In this document: positions 49,951 through 58,761 of the stretch, piece by piece | Layout of the letters: each line of letters begins with the position of its first letter | Position numbering within the stretch: the stretch's first letter is position 1 | From: Labrenzia sp. THAF82 | GTDB lineage: Bacteria; Pseudomonadota; Alphaproteobacteria; Rhizobiales; Stappiaceae | Length of the DNA: 64,000 nucleotides | Assembly (NCBI RefSeq): GCF_009363435.1 | Contig: NZ_CP045354.1 | Coordinates: 3,066,501 to 3,130,500 of the forward strand | Direction of reading: 5' to 3' | Program-made: the position numbers and the translations under genes | Notes under the pieces: model-generated | Told to the model about the DNA's origin: nothing | Databases searched by the model: none | What the model saw: the letters and a program-made list of their open reading frames with translations, nothing else

Positions 49951-51200
49951 TGAAATTATTCGGACTTGGACGCAGGCGAGAAAAGCGTGCGGCGACGATC
50001 GAAAATCCGACCGTCAAAGTCAGCTCGGAAAACTTCCTTGAGTTCTTTGGTCTGTCGGGCGGCGGTGTTCCGCATGTCACGATCGAAACCGCACTCAAAG
50101 TGCCAGCTGTTCAGGCGGCAGTTTTGTTTCTGTCTCGCACGCTTGCAACGGTTCCGTTGCAGGTGTTCAAGCGCGACGAAAGCGGGCCTAAACGTCTCAG
50201 CGGTAAGCTGCAGACGATCTTGGAAGAAAACCCGAATGATGAAATGGATACGTCGAAATTGCGGCGTTATCTTTGGGAGCAGGTTTTTACCGGTGGCCGT
50301 GGCCTTCTTTGGATCGAGCGAAGCGGAAGCGCCGTCGAAGCTCTCTGGCCGATGGACCCGACGCAGGTCAGTGTGCGCCGCGAGGGCTTGAAGCTCTTCT
50401 ACTTCTTTGATGGGCGGCGGTATCCGGCCAGCGACGTCATCGACATACCGTTCATGTTGAAGCCGAACGGCGTCCAGCATCGCGGCCCTATCGCGCTTGG
50501 CGAAAGGGCAATTCAGCTTGCCCTTTCAATGAATGATTACGGGTCAAACTTCTTTGCCGGTGGCGGAATTCCGCCCCTCGCAGTCGAAGGACCAATGCCG
50601 GCCAACGCAGAAACAATGCGCCGCGCCATTGATGACATCAAACGCGCCATTGATGTTGCTCGCGAGAGCGGAAAACCGATGTTCCAGATGCCGCCGGGAT
50701 ACAAGATCAGTCAGATCGGTTTCGATCCCGAAAAGGGGCAAATGACCGAAGCGCGTCTGTTTCAGGTTCAAGAAATTGCTCGCGTCTATCAGATGCCGCC
50801 CAATTTCCTACAGGACCTCAGCCGCGCCACCTTCTCGAATGTCGAGCAAAATGACTTGCATCTGGTCAAGCACCTCGTGGCGCAATGGTGCACGGCACTT
50901 GAGGGTGAATTGAACCTGAAATTGTTCGGCCGGATGAATGGCAAACGGTTTGTGCGTCACGATCTCGACGGATTGCTGCGTGGCGATTTCAAAAGCCTGA
51001 TGGAAGGTCTGGTGCGCGGTGTCCAAGGCAGTGTTCATACGCCAAACGAGGCGAGGGAGCAGCGCGGCTTGCCGAAAGTGAACGACGCGGCAGCGGATCT
51101 GCTGCATATCCAGGGCGCTACGGTACCGCTTGGGACGTCCGCCGGAAAAGATCAAAACCTTTCTTCAGAAAACGAGGGTGACAATGACGGGGAAGCCTGA
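49947..51200 (+). CDS. Phage portal protein (HK97 family)
   Basis: A 417-residue portal protein: the segments VQAAVLFLSRTLATVPLQVF, ILEENPNDEMDT and IARVYQMPPNFLQDL are those of the HK97-type portal. It forms the ring through which DNA enters the head. The start overlaps the terL stop (ATGATG). Its 3' end overlaps the protease gene by 17 bases. Confidence 0.94.
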   Translation: MMKLFGLGRRREKRAATIENPTVKVSSENFLEFFGLSGGGVPHVTIETALKVPAVQAAVLFLSRTLATVPLQVFKRDESGPKRLSGKLQTILEENPNDEMDTSKLRRYLWEQVFTGGRGLLWIERSGSAVEALWPMDPTQVSVRREGLKLFYFFDGRRYPASDVIDIPFMLKPNGVQHRGPIALGERAIQLALSMNDYGSNFFAGGGIPPLAVEGPMPANAETMRRAIDDIKRAIDVARESGKPMFQMPPGYKISQIGFDPEKGQMTEARLFQVQEIARVYQMPPNFLQDLSRATFSNVEQNDLHLVKHLVAQWCTALEGELNLKLFGRMNGKRFVRHDLDGLLRGDFKSLMEGLVRGVQGSVHTPNEAREQRGLPKVNDAAADLLHIQGATVPLGTSAGKDQNLSSENEGDNDGEA

Positions 51201-51786
51201 AACCGAAACGCGGTGCGTGGTTCGAGCTGTTGAGTCCCGTGCTGATGATGATGGAAAAATGACCGTTGCCGGGTATGCGGCGGTCTTCAATGAAGAGGCC
51301 GACATAGGTGGCTGGTTCATTGAGACGGTTGCGCCTGGAGCTTTTGATCGTTCCATCAAAGAGCATGACGTCAGAGCGTTTTTTGACCATGACATGGGGC
51401 GCGTCCTAGGCCGCAAGTCATCTTCCACCTTGCGGCTTGAAGAGGACAGCAAAGGTCTTTCCGTTGAAATTGACCTGCCGGACACGTCAGACGGCCGCGA
51501 TGTCAAAACGCTGATCGAGCGCGGGGACATTTCCGGGATGTCTTTTGGATTTCGGGTGACAAAGCAGGAATGGGACGAAACCGGAGAAGTGCCGAAACGT
51601 ACGATCCTTGACGTTGATCTCTTTGAAGTATCGATCGTGTCAATGCCCGCCTATGACGGAACCAGTGTCGCAATGCGCTCTCTTGAAGCTGCGCGCAGCG
51701 AACGCAAGCAACAGAATTTCAGCGCGGCGCAGCGTCGTTTGCGCATGAAAATGGACCTGGACATGAAAGTCCGGAGTAAAGCCTAG
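51184..51786 (+). CDS. HK97-type prohead protease
   Basis: A 200-residue U9-family serine protease from ATG 51184, with GAGGGTGAC just before it. The signatures VAGYAAVFNEEADIGGWFIE, the catalytic FFDHDMGRVLGR (His), and the GMSFGF serine are all visible. Family knowledge: it cuts the delta domain from the capsid protein after prohead assembly. It overlaps the portal gene. Confidence 0.94.
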   Translation: MTGKPETETRCVVRAVESRADDDGKMTVAGYAAVFNEEADIGGWFIETVAPGAFDRSIKEHDVRAFFDHDMGRVLGRKSSSTLRLEEDSKGLSVEIDLPDTSDGRDVKTLIERGDISGMSFGFRVTKQEWDETGEVPKRTILDVDLFEVSIVSMPAYDGTSVAMRSLEAARSERKQQNFSAAQRRLRMKMDLDMKVRSKA

Positions 51787-51839
51787 GGCGCGCGCCTGAA
51801 GGCCCAATTTCCAAAACTTGTGAAAATGGAGAAGGCATC

Positions 51840-53117
51840 ATGCCGAGTAATCGCATTGTCGAGCTGCGCGAAAAACAATCGCAGCTTGTTGCCGAGGCGC
51901 GCGAACGTCTCGACCAGATCACCAATGAAACCGATGAGGCGCGGGCGAAAGAGCTGGAAGAGCAGCACGACGCCGCAATGGCTGAACACGACAGGATTGA
52001 AGGTCTTCTCGAGCGAGAGGAAGAGTTGGCCGACAAAGAAGCGCGGTTGCAGGAACGGCGCGAGCGTGAACGGCCACTTACAGATGTCAGCGGCAACGGG
52101 GTCGACACTCCGGATGAAGGCGCTGAAGTCACCTATCGCAGCGCATTCGCGAAAGTGGTTTGTGGTGTCGCGCCGTCGGATCTAACTTCGGAAGAACGCC
52201 AGGTCTTGCGTCAAGGCATGACAAAGTTTGAGGCGCGCACACAGGTTGGTTCCTCAGATGCCGCCGGTGGCTTCACCGTTCCGGAAGAGCTTGCGAACGT
52301 CATTATCCGCACAATGAAAATGTGGGGACCGATGTATGACGAAGCGGTTGCTACAGAAATGGTGACCGGCTCGGGCAATCCGATTCCGATGCCGACAGTG
52401 GACGATACGGCGAATGAAGCGGCGGCCCGTACTGAAGGCAATGACGTTGCCGATGACAACAGCGGGGACGTGACCTTCGGCCGGAAAGTGCTGAATGCCT
52501 ATTCGTTCAATACGCCGTTTATCAAGTGGTCTTGGGAATTGGACATGGACTCCATTTTCAACATGGAGAACCTGCTTGGTGATTTGCTTGGTGAGCGGCT
52601 TGGTCGTATTGCCAACCGGCAACTGACAACCGGAAGCGGCAGCAATGCGCCAAACGGTATCGTTACGGCGGCGGGTGCTGGCCTGACGGCTGCAGCAACG
52701 AGTGCCCTGACTTTTGATGAGATCATCAGCCTTGAGCATTCCGTTGATCCTGCTTACCGCCGGGCGCCAAAAGTGCGTTACATGCTGAATGACAATACGC
52801 TCGAAGCGGTGCGCAAGTTGAAGGACGGCCAAGGAAACTATCTTTGGCAAAAAGGCGATGTCCGCGCGGGTACGCCGGATCTTTTAAATGGTCGTTCTTA
52901 TTCGATCAATCAGCACATGGCTGACCTCGGCGCGAGCAACGTGCCGCTGATATTCGGCGACTTTGGCAAGTACTACGTTCGGAAGGTGGGTGCGCCGGTT
53001 GTCGGAGTACTTCGCGAGCGTTTTTGGCCGCAGGTAGGCATTGCGGGTTTGATCCGTTTCGACGGTGAGCTTGGCGATGCTGATGCCGTCAAAAAACTCA
53101 CGATGGCTGCAGTCTAA
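51840..53117 (+). CDS. HK97-type major capsid protein
   Basis: A 425-residue capsid protein. Residues ~1-95 are a charged coiled-coil delta domain (LREKQSQLVAEARERLDQIT, EEREEELADKEARLQERRE-like) that acts as scaffold and is removed by the protease; from ~125 on, the HK97 fold starts (SSDAAGGFTVPEELANVIIR). Typical later motifs are NAYSFNTPFIKWSWEL and FGDFGKYYVRKVGAPVV. A GGAGAAGG site precedes the ATG. Confidence 0.95.
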   Translation: MPSNRIVELREKQSQLVAEARERLDQITNETDEARAKELEEQHDAAMAEHDRIEGLLEREEELADKEARLQERRERERPLTDVSGNGVDTPDEGAEVTYRSAFAKVVCGVAPSDLTSEERQVLRQGMTKFEARTQVGSSDAAGGFTVPEELANVIIRTMKMWGPMYDEAVATEMVTGSGNPIPMPTVDDTANEAAARTEGNDVADDNSGDVTFGRKVLNAYSFNTPFIKWSWELDMDSIFNMENLLGDLLGERLGRIANRQLTTGSGSNAPNGIVTAAGAGLTAAATSALTFDEIISLEHSVDPAYRRAPKVRYMLNDNTLEAVRKLKDGQGNYLWQKGDVRAGTPDLLNGRSYSINQHMADLGASNVPLIFGDFGKYYVRKVGAPVVGVLRERFWPQVGIAGLIRFDGELGDADAVKKLTMAAV

Positions 53118-53136
53118 GGACTTTCGGTTTTCGAAG

Positions 53137-53160
53137 GCAGGCGCTCTTTTGAGCGCCTGC
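53137..53160 (+). terminator. Strong hairpin after the capsid gene
   Basis: A perfect 10-bp GC-rich stem (GCAGGCGCTC and GAGCGCCTGC) with a TTTT loop, 20 bases after the capsid stop. No T-run follows, so it is more likely to protect the capsid mRNA 3' end or attenuate partly than to terminate fully. Confidence 0.6.
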
Positions 53161-53185
53161 TCTGTGAACCGAAAAGGAGACCCGA

Positions 53186-53497
53186 ATGCCCTGGCTCAAA
53201 ATGTTGACCCCAATGGCAGGTAAAAACTTCTCGTTGTCCATTGGCGACAAGACAGACCGTTTCAACGCAAAAGAAGCCAAGCGATTGGTTGAGGCGGGTT
53301 TGGCTGAAAAGACAACCAAACGCGACGATAGCCTTGTAGCTGTGAAAGAGCAGCTCAAAAAGGCGACCGCAGAGCGGGACGCGTTGAAGAAAACTGTCGG
53401 ATCGCTTCAAGCCGAAATCCATGCATTGAAGTTGAAGTCTGTGCCTACTGGCAATGAGCAGGCCGTCCAGTCAGCCGCTCCGGAGACGCGCAGCTAA
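53186..53497 (+). CDS. Phage structural-region protein with coiled coil
   Basis: A 103-residue protein with an N-terminal small domain (FNAKEAKRLVEAGLAEKT) and a coiled-coil segment (LVAVKEQLKKATAERDALKK, TVGSLQAEIHAL). The position between capsid and connector suits a head-fibre or head-decoration protein; no proof. A strong AAGGAG site precedes the ATG. It overlaps the next start (TAATG). Confidence 0.65.
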   Translation: MPWLKMLTPMAGKNFSLSIGDKTDRFNAKEAKRLVEAGLAEKTTKRDDSLVAVKEQLKKATAERDALKKTVGSLQAEIHALKLKSVPTGNEQAVQSAAPETRS

Positions 53498-54048
53498 TGT
53501 GGTATGCGCCGACCGTGATAACTGCGGCCAGTGGCTTGGTTGTAAGTCTAAGTGATGTCAAAGCTCGGTTGCGTGAAGATGCAAGCGACGAAGACGCGCT
53601 TATTCAAGACCTGATCTCGGAGGTCACGCGTGCGGCGGAAAGCTACTGCAACATCTATCTGCAGCAACGCACAGTCGATGTGCTCTGTGATGATTGGGGC
53701 GATCTTTGCCGGTTGCCTGTTGGGCCGCTTGCATCGGACGCCGTTCAGTCGATTTCCTATGTCGATCCAGACGGTGTTTCGCAAACGCTCGATGCCGCAG
53801 CCTACGAGCTGCGTTTGAATGGCCTGGACGCCGAAATTCGACTACCTGTCGGGGCTTCTTGGCCAAGCATAGAAACCGGGTCTCGTGTGACTGCCCGTCT
53901 TCAGGCCGGGTACGCGGAATTGCCTCTTGACGTGCGCCTTGCGCTTTACGAGCAAATTGCAACGCGGTTTGAGCATCGCGAGGCAGGAAAAATGGGCGGC
54001 CTGACAGGCTGGGAAAACCTTCTTGTAAACTATCGGCGTGGCGTCTGA
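53497..54048 (+). CDS. Phage head-tail connector protein (gp6-like)
   Basis: A 183-residue adaptor: the N-terminal helical signature VVSLSDVKARLREDASDEDA then LIQDLISEVTRAAESYCNIYL is that of the gp6-like head-tail connector family (HK97 gp6, RcGTA adaptor). It sits below the portal as a ring of ~12 copies. It overlaps its neighbours by single bases. Confidence 0.9.
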   Translation: MWYAPTVITAASGLVVSLSDVKARLREDASDEDALIQDLISEVTRAAESYCNIYLQQRTVDVLCDDWGDLCRLPVGPLASDAVQSISYVDPDGVSQTLDAAAYELRLNGLDAEIRLPVGASWPSIETGSRVTARLQAGYAELPLDVRLALYEQIATRFEHREAGKMGGLTGWENLLVNYRRGV

Positions 54049-54380
54049 TGCGCATTGCGAGGCGAAACGAGCGCGTGACGTTTCAGGTGGCGGCGGAAGT
54101 GTCAGACGGTGGCGGTGGGTTTGACGTCACCTGGGGCGGTGACGTGACTGTCTGGGGTGCGTTCTTTCCAGAGTTCGGGCGTGAGAAGGTGCAAGGCGGG
54201 CGGATCGAAGCGCCGGTCGGGGGCACTTTAAATGTGCGCTATTCTTCCGATGTCATCGGTTTTGCCTCTGATGCGCGCGTGTTGATTGATGGTGAGCCTT
54301 ACAACATCCGTTCTGTCACAAATCCCGATCAGCGGAAAAAAGACCTTGAATTCGTGGTCGAGCGCGGGGTCGCAACCTGA
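54048..54380 (+). CDS. Phage head closure / head-tail stopper protein
   Basis: A 110-residue beta-barrel protein: RRNERVTFQVAAEVSDGGGG, then VTVWGAFFPEFGREKVQGGR and LIDGEPYNIRSVTNPD match the SPP1 gp16 / HK97 gp7-like head closure family. It starts on the last base of the preceding stop. Confidence 0.88.
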   Translation: MRIARRNERVTFQVAAEVSDGGGGFDVTWGGDVTVWGAFFPEFGREKVQGGRIEAPVGGTLNVRYSSDVIGFASDARVLIDGEPYNIRSVTNPDQRKKDLEFVVERGVAT

Positions 54381-54814
54381 TGGCTGACGGCATTTCAATG
54401 AATGTGCGCGGATTGAACAAGTCCATGAAGCGCATTCGGCAGGTTGCTCCGAATGTCGATCGTGAATTGGACAAGATGCAGGAAAAGTCAGCGCACGAAT
54501 TCGTTGCCTTTGCTCAAGGTGTTGCCCCTGTGCGAACAGGGGACTATCGCGACTCTATCAATGCGAAACGTGTAACTGATACTGAAGTTGGCGCGACGCG
54601 TTCGTTTTCCCTCGGGGCCGTCAAGGCCGGTTCCAAGGTCGTCAGTGCGTGGGGGATCTTCGCGGACTGGATCTGGCACTTTCTTGAATTCGGTACGGTG
54701 GACACAGCCGCGCAGCCGCACATGCTGCCGCTGCTTCGTTTGTTGAAAAAACGCGTCGGCGGGCGCATGCGCCGAGCCGTGAACAAGGCGGTCAAGGACG
54801 CGCTGAAGTCGTGA
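54380..54814 (+). CDS. HK97 gp10-family tail-completion protein
   Basis: A 144-residue protein of the HK97-gp10 family: NVRGLNKSMKRIRQVAPNVD, then APVRTGDYRDSINAK and WHFLEFGTVDTAAQPHM are the recognisable stretches (the 'P-x-R-T-G-x-L' and 'FxEFGT' motifs). It joins the tail to the head. It starts on the stop of the head closure gene. Confidence 0.92.
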   Translation: MADGISMNVRGLNKSMKRIRQVAPNVDRELDKMQEKSAHEFVAFAQGVAPVRTGDYRDSINAKRVTDTEVGATRSFSLGAVKAGSKVVSAWGIFADWIWHFLEFGTVDTAAQPHMLPLLRLLKKRVGGRMRRAVNKAVKDALKS

Positions 54815-55218
54815 CAAGTTACGTCTGGCCGCTACAACAGGCGGTATATGCCGCACTTGTGGCCGCTGCGCTTCCCCATGTGGTGAAGATTGTCGATCAC
54901 CGGATCGAGCGTCCTAAGGCAAACGATTTCCCGTATGTGCAGATCGGTGAAGACGGGCAATCGCTGCAAGATGACGTCAGCTGTGCGGATGGATCGCAGG
55001 AAATCCTGAACCTGCATACGTGGTCGCGGTCGCGTGGGCAGAAGCAAATCAAAGAGATTATGGGCGCCATTCATGGCGCTCTTCACAATACGGCGCTGAC
55101 CGTTTCCGGTCTGGTGTCGTGTCACGTGTTCGTTGAAAGCGGACGCATTCTGGACGATCCGGACGGGAAAACCCGGCACGGCGTCACAACCCTTCGGATC
55201 TATTGTCGAGAGGCTTGA
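54811..55218 (+). CDS. Tail terminator / DUF3168 protein
   Basis: A 135-residue protein starting at GTG 54811 in the stop of the preceding gene. VWPLQQAVYAALVAAALP, DFPYVQIGEDGQSLQDD and TWSRSRGQKQIKEIMGAIH are the family's segments. DUF3168 proteins cap the tail tube at its head-proximal end. Confidence 0.88.
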   Translation: MTSYVWPLQQAVYAALVAAALPHVVKIVDHRIERPKANDFPYVQIGEDGQSLQDDVSCADGSQEILNLHTWSRSRGQKQIKEIMGAIHGALHNTALTVSGLVSCHVFVESGRILDDPDGKTRHGVTTLRIYCREA

Positions 55219-55221
55219 ATC

Positions 55222-55647
55222 ATGGCTAGCAAAGGTCGTTTGCTGCTCCTGAAAATCGGAGATGGTGCGACGCCAACGGAAGCGTTCACCAATGGCTGCG
55301 GGTTCCGTGCCCGCAATTTCACAATCAACAACAATATCGTGGACACCACGACGCCGGACTGTGCGTCTCCGGGAAACACCGTCACTTATTCCGGCGACTA
55401 TGGCATCCAAACAGTCACGTTTTCCGGGTCAGGTGAGAGTTCCGAAGATGTGCAAAATTTGCTCCTGATGAATGCGACGCGCCAGCAATCCGCACAGAAT
55501 ATTCAGGTTGTCGTGCCAGGCTGGGGGATGTTTGAAGGTGCGGCGCTGATCGGCAGCTTTGAATTTTCCGGTGAAGTCGAAGGAACCATGGAATTTTCTT
55601 GCGAGATCACCATGACTGGCGCAATTACGTTCACGGCTGAAACATGA
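55222..55647 (+). CDS. Major tail tube protein
   Basis: A 141-residue tail tube subunit (TP901-1/GTA type): GRLLLLKIGDGATPTEAFTN, VDTTTPDCASPG and SFEFSGEVEGTMEFSCEITM, matching phage tube proteins in the repeated beta pattern and the 'T-x-D-C-x-S' loop. It starts three bases after the terminator protein's stop. It polymerises around the tape measure. Confidence 0.9.
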   Translation: MASKGRLLLLKIGDGATPTEAFTNGCGFRARNFTINNNIVDTTTPDCASPGNTVTYSGDYGIQTVTFSGSGESSEDVQNLLLMNATRQQSAQNIQVVVPGWGMFEGAALIGSFEFSGEVEGTMEFSCEITMTGAITFTAET

Positions 55648-55973
55648 GGAAGCCGAACAAATCGCGTGGCGAAGTCGCTGTGACGGTGGCGGGTGAGAAA
55701 CTTATCTTGTGCGCCACCATGGAAAACCTTGATCAGCTTGAGCAGGTAACGGGCGGTCTGGGGCTTGTTGAGTTGATGAGGCAGATTGGCGGATGCCATG
55801 GGTCAACTCTTAAAGCCGGTCTCGTGTCTCTTTCGATTGAAGGTGACCCGGAAAAGGCCTGGAACGGCCAGGTGGGCGCCGCTGAGTTTCCGAAAATCCA
55901 AGAAGCCGTTCAATCCGCGATTGTCCCGGATCTGGGGGGAAACGCGGAAGCCGAGGTGGAGAGCCGCTCGTAA
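55644..55973 (+). CDS. Tail assembly chaperone, short form (GTA-gp10-like)
   Basis: A 109-residue protein in the tail-chaperone position between tube and tape measure. AVTVAGEKLILCATMENLDQ, LGLVELMRQIGG and SIEGDPEKAWNGQV resemble GTA gp10-type proteins. Codons near its 3' end contain the slippery heptamer G-GGG-GGA, where ribosomes can move to the -1 frame to make the long form (next entry). It overlaps the tube gene by four bases. Confidence 0.85.
   Translation: MRKPNKSRGEVAVTVAGEKLILCATMENLDQLEQVTGGLGLVELMRQIGGCHGSTLKAGLVSLSIEGDPEKAWNGQVGAAEFPKIQEAVQSAIVPDLGGNAEAEVESRS
55934..55940 (+). promoter_or_regulatory. Programmed -1 frameshift site
   Basis: The heptamer GGGGGGA is in the zero-frame phase G GGG GGA, the X-XXY-YYZ slip pattern. 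The -1 frame then stays open for 78 codons without any ATG, GTG or TTG ahead of the chaperone motif, so the only likely way into it is frameshifting. Confidence 0.75.
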
Positions 55974-56176
55974 GCTTTCCGCTTCGGCGCTGGTACAAAA
56001 CGTCAGTTGCCCTTGGTTGGCGCCCTATCGATTTCTGGTCGTCAAGCCTGGTGGAGTTCTTCCTGGCGATTGAAGGGCACAATGAGCTGCACAGTGATGT
56101 TGGTACATCCAGCTTTACCGAAGAAGAGCGGGCCGAAGTTGAACGGCTAAAGGCAAGATATGGCAGACAATACTGA
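55940..56176 (+). CDS. Tail assembly chaperone, frameshifted extension (G-GT-like)
   Basis: The -1 frame portion of the long chaperone. Its sequence holds VALGWRPIDFWSSSLVEFFL, followed by AIEGHNE, matching the 'P-x-x-FW-x-x-x-x-x-E' signature of GTA-type tail chaperones, and it ends 17 bases inside the tape-measure gene. Joined to the first 99 codons of the short form it gives about 177 residues. No start codon precedes the motif in this frame. This region would otherwise be read as empty. Confidence 0.75.
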   Translation, partial: KRGSRGGEPLVSFPLRRWYKTSVALGWRPIDFWSSSLVEFFLAIEGHNELHSDVGTSSFTEEERAEVERLKARYGRQY

Positions 56177-58058
56177 AAAACTGGTGCTTTTGATGGAGGC
56201 GCAGAACAAGGATGTTCTGCGTAAGATCAATCAGATTGAGCGATCGTCCAAGAAGTCCTTTAACAACGCGAGAAAGCCCTTGCGTTCGTTTAACCGCGAC
56301 ATGAAAGCAGCCGCCAACAGCGCTCGTGGACTTGCAGCCGCATTCGCTGGCGGTTTTTCCGGTGTGTTGATCGGTGGTGGAATTGCAAGTTTGCCTGGCA
56401 TCGTTCGGGATGTTGTTGGTGAAGCGTCGAAGCTCGGCAAGGTTGCGGACAAAGTAAATCTGACGACTGACGCGCTTCAGCGTCTGCGATACGGTTTAGA
56501 GTTGACGGGCGTTGGCGTCAATCAAACCGATACCGCCTTGCAAAGATTCGCCAGGCGTGTTGCACAGGCCGCCAATGGCAGCGGAGAGCTGTTCGAAATC
56601 TTGCGGCAGAACAACCTTGCGCTTCGCAATCAAGACGGGTCAATGCGTTCTCAGATCGAAATACTGAGAGACTACGCAGATCTGATTAATAGGGCGGGCT
56701 CGGAGCAAGAGCAGCTCTTGCTTGCTTTTAAGGCGTTCGATACCGAGGGTGCAGGCTTCGTCAATGGGTTGAAAAACGGAGCGGTAGGGCTTGATATCCT
56801 TATGCAGAAGGCTGACGACGCAGGCGGTGTCTTGGATGAAAGCATTGTCCGCGAAGCTGAGCGAATTGACGATGCTTTTGCAGGTCTCTGGCGAAACTTT
56901 GAAATCAACGCAAAGAGCGCCATTCTATCTGCGACTCGGGGAATTTCTGACCTCGTTGCGCTGGTCCAAAACTCAGATTTTGTTCAGTGGCTAAATCGTG
57001 TCGAAAACATAGGTCGTGAAGCTGAGGTCAAAGCGTCTATCGATGTTTTGCGAGATGCGGGCGCTGCAGAGTCCGCGCTTCAAGGGCTGCAGCACAACGT
57101 TGACATCCTTAAAGACAAAATCCCTCACAACGAGAAGATTGGTTTTGACACTGCGGAGGCGGAGGAAAAGCTCGACAAGCTGATCAGTAAAGTGAACGCG
57201 CTGAAGACCAGCCCTGCAGGTCTTGCGAACGTTGACCCTTCGCTTTTACCCGTCGACCAAAAAGACGGCGAGGCTACGGAGAGGCCGCCGCGCGTACCGG
57301 GACGCAAACCCGCTGTACGCAATTTCACTGTGGTTCCGACAGGTGGAAGTGGCCGCAATGTCGAGGACCGGCAAGCGGATTCCGTAAAGCGCCTCATTGC
57401 GGCATTGGAGCTTGAAAGGGACGCGATAGGGCGGACCGCTGTAGAGCAACGGTTGATGAACGAAATTGCGCGCGCTGGTGCTGGTGCGACCGATGCGCAG
57501 AAAGAACAGATTCGTGCTCTCGTAACCGAAATCGAAAGTGCGGAAAGTTCGCAGCGCGCGCTGACGGAGGCGACGCAGTTCTTTCAAGGGCAGGCAATGA
57601 CGGCCTTTGGAACGATCACCAGTCAGATAAATACAGGTAACGCAGCGCTCGACCGTTTTCTTTCAACGCTGATCGAAGCCAGTGCGCAAGCAGCCTTTTT
57701 TGGTCAGGGTCCTCTTGCCGGGAAGTTCGGCGGCGGTGGCGGCGGGCTGCTTGGTGGTGTCGGAAAGCTGTTTGGCGGGTTCTTTGCTGATGGCGGTCAT
57801 CTGGGCGCGGGCAAATACGGCATTGCTGGGGAGGCCGGACCGGAGCTGATCAAGGGGCCGGCGAATGTCGTGCCGATGTCAAAGGCTGGCGGGTCGACAA
57901 CAACCATCGTCAAGGTGGTGCCGTCCGACATGTTTGACGTCATCGTCGATGGCAAGGCTCAGCAAGCAGCGGCAACCGGCTATGCTATGGCCGCGAATGA
58001 CATGTCGCGAAACTTCTCATCGTACCAGCAGCGCAATCAAGTGAATAAGGGCACCTGA
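56160..58058 (+). CDS. Tail length tape measure protein
   Basis: A 632-residue tape measure, helical, with one hydrophobic stretch (~60-90, LAAAFAGGFSGVLIGGGIASL). The C-terminal segment FFADGGHLGAGKYGIAGEAGPELI is the typical 'GE-x-GPE-x-x' ending of tape measure proteins. By the usual ~0.15 nm per residue the tail would be near 95 nm, a short siphovirus tail (inference). It overlaps the frameshifted chaperone end. Confidence 0.9.
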   Translation: MADNTEKLVLLMEAQNKDVLRKINQIERSSKKSFNNARKPLRSFNRDMKAAANSARGLAAAFAGGFSGVLIGGGIASLPGIVRDVVGEASKLGKVADKVNLTTDALQRLRYGLELTGVGVNQTDTALQRFARRVAQAANGSGELFEILRQNNLALRNQDGSMRSQIEILRDYADLINRAGSEQEQLLLAFKAFDTEGAGFVNGLKNGAVGLDILMQKADDAGGVLDESIVREAERIDDAFAGLWRNFEINAKSAILSATRGISDLVALVQNSDFVQWLNRVENIGREAEVKASIDVLRDAGAAESALQGLQHNVDILKDKIPHNEKIGFDTAEAEEKLDKLISKVNALKTSPAGLANVDPSLLPVDQKDGEATERPPRVPGRKPAVRNFTVVPTGGSGRNVEDRQADSVKRLIAALELERDAIGRTAVEQRLMNEIARAGAGATDAQKEQIRALVTEIESAESSQRALTEATQFFQGQAMTAFGTITSQINTGNAALDRFLSTLIEASAQAAFFGQGPLAGKFGGGGGGLLGGVGKLFGGFFADGGHLGAGKYGIAGEAGPELIKGPANVVPMSKAGGSTTTIVKVVPSDMFDVIVDGKAQQAAATGYAMAANDMSRNFSSYQQRNQVNKGT

Positions 58059-58750
58059 TGACGCTGACGACGTATCTGGATTGGCCACGCTGTCTTCTGC
58101 CAGCGCGGCATTTCGATCGTGGTTTGACGCCACAATCGGCAGGCGGCAATCAGCTGTCGCTGTCAGGCCGGTTGAACAATGGCGGTGTGCCGGGTTTCGG
58201 GATCTGGAAACCGCGGTTCGTGGAAACGCCGGTTCACAGGTACCGCGACAGTTTCATCGCCATTGAAGGCCAGGTGCTTGGCCGGGCGCTGCCGGTCATG
58301 GTGCCTTACTATCACAACGGGTTCTATCCCAAGGCGTCGGAGCCGGAAGACGTCCCGTTTTCTGATGACGCGACGTTTTCCGATGGTTCGGAATGGCTGT
58401 CATCCGGTACGCATGTGGTTGTCAAAACCTTTGCTGCTGCTGGCGCTGCACAGTTGACGGTTACCAAAATTGCGTGCGGGACAATCCAGACCGGTCACGT
58501 GTTTTCTATTGGCTTGCATCAATATCAGGTTCGATCGGTCGTCGACGACCAGACAGACAGTGAAGCCACGCTCCTGATTGCACCGGAGTTGCGAACTGAC
58601 GTTTTGCCGCGTGATGAAGTCGATTTCGTCTTTCCGGCCGTCAAATGCCGGTTGATTGATCCGTCCGTTTTGTCTGTTTCCTGGCAATTCAATCAGTGGG
58701 CGTTCCCGACGATTGAGTTCATCGAAGACACATCCCCGACGATCAGCTGA
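58058..58750 (+). CDS. Distal tail protein candidate
   Basis: A 230-residue protein after the tape measure, where distal tail or baseplate proteins are encoded. It begins TTYLDWPRCLLPARHFDRGL and has a beta-rich body (VFSIGLHQYQVRSVVDDQTD). The fold is not recognisable with certainty. It starts on the last base of the tape-measure stop. Confidence 0.65.
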   Translation: MTLTTYLDWPRCLLPARHFDRGLTPQSAGGNQLSLSGRLNNGGVPGFGIWKPRFVETPVHRYRDSFIAIEGQVLGRALPVMVPYYHNGFYPKASEPEDVPFSDDATFSDGSEWLSSGTHVVVKTFAAAGAAQLTVTKIACGTIQTGHVFSIGLHQYQVRSVVDDQTDSEATLLIAPELRTDVLPRDEVDFVFPAVKCRLIDPSVLSVSWQFNQWAFPTIEFIEDTSPTIS

Positions 58751-58761
58751 CGGTGTAGCGG

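Noticed and set aside
55786..56073. Alternative frame overlapping the tail chaperone
   Set aside because: It is not the -1 frame reached by the slippery site and lacks the chaperone motif; the -1 frame explains the region better.
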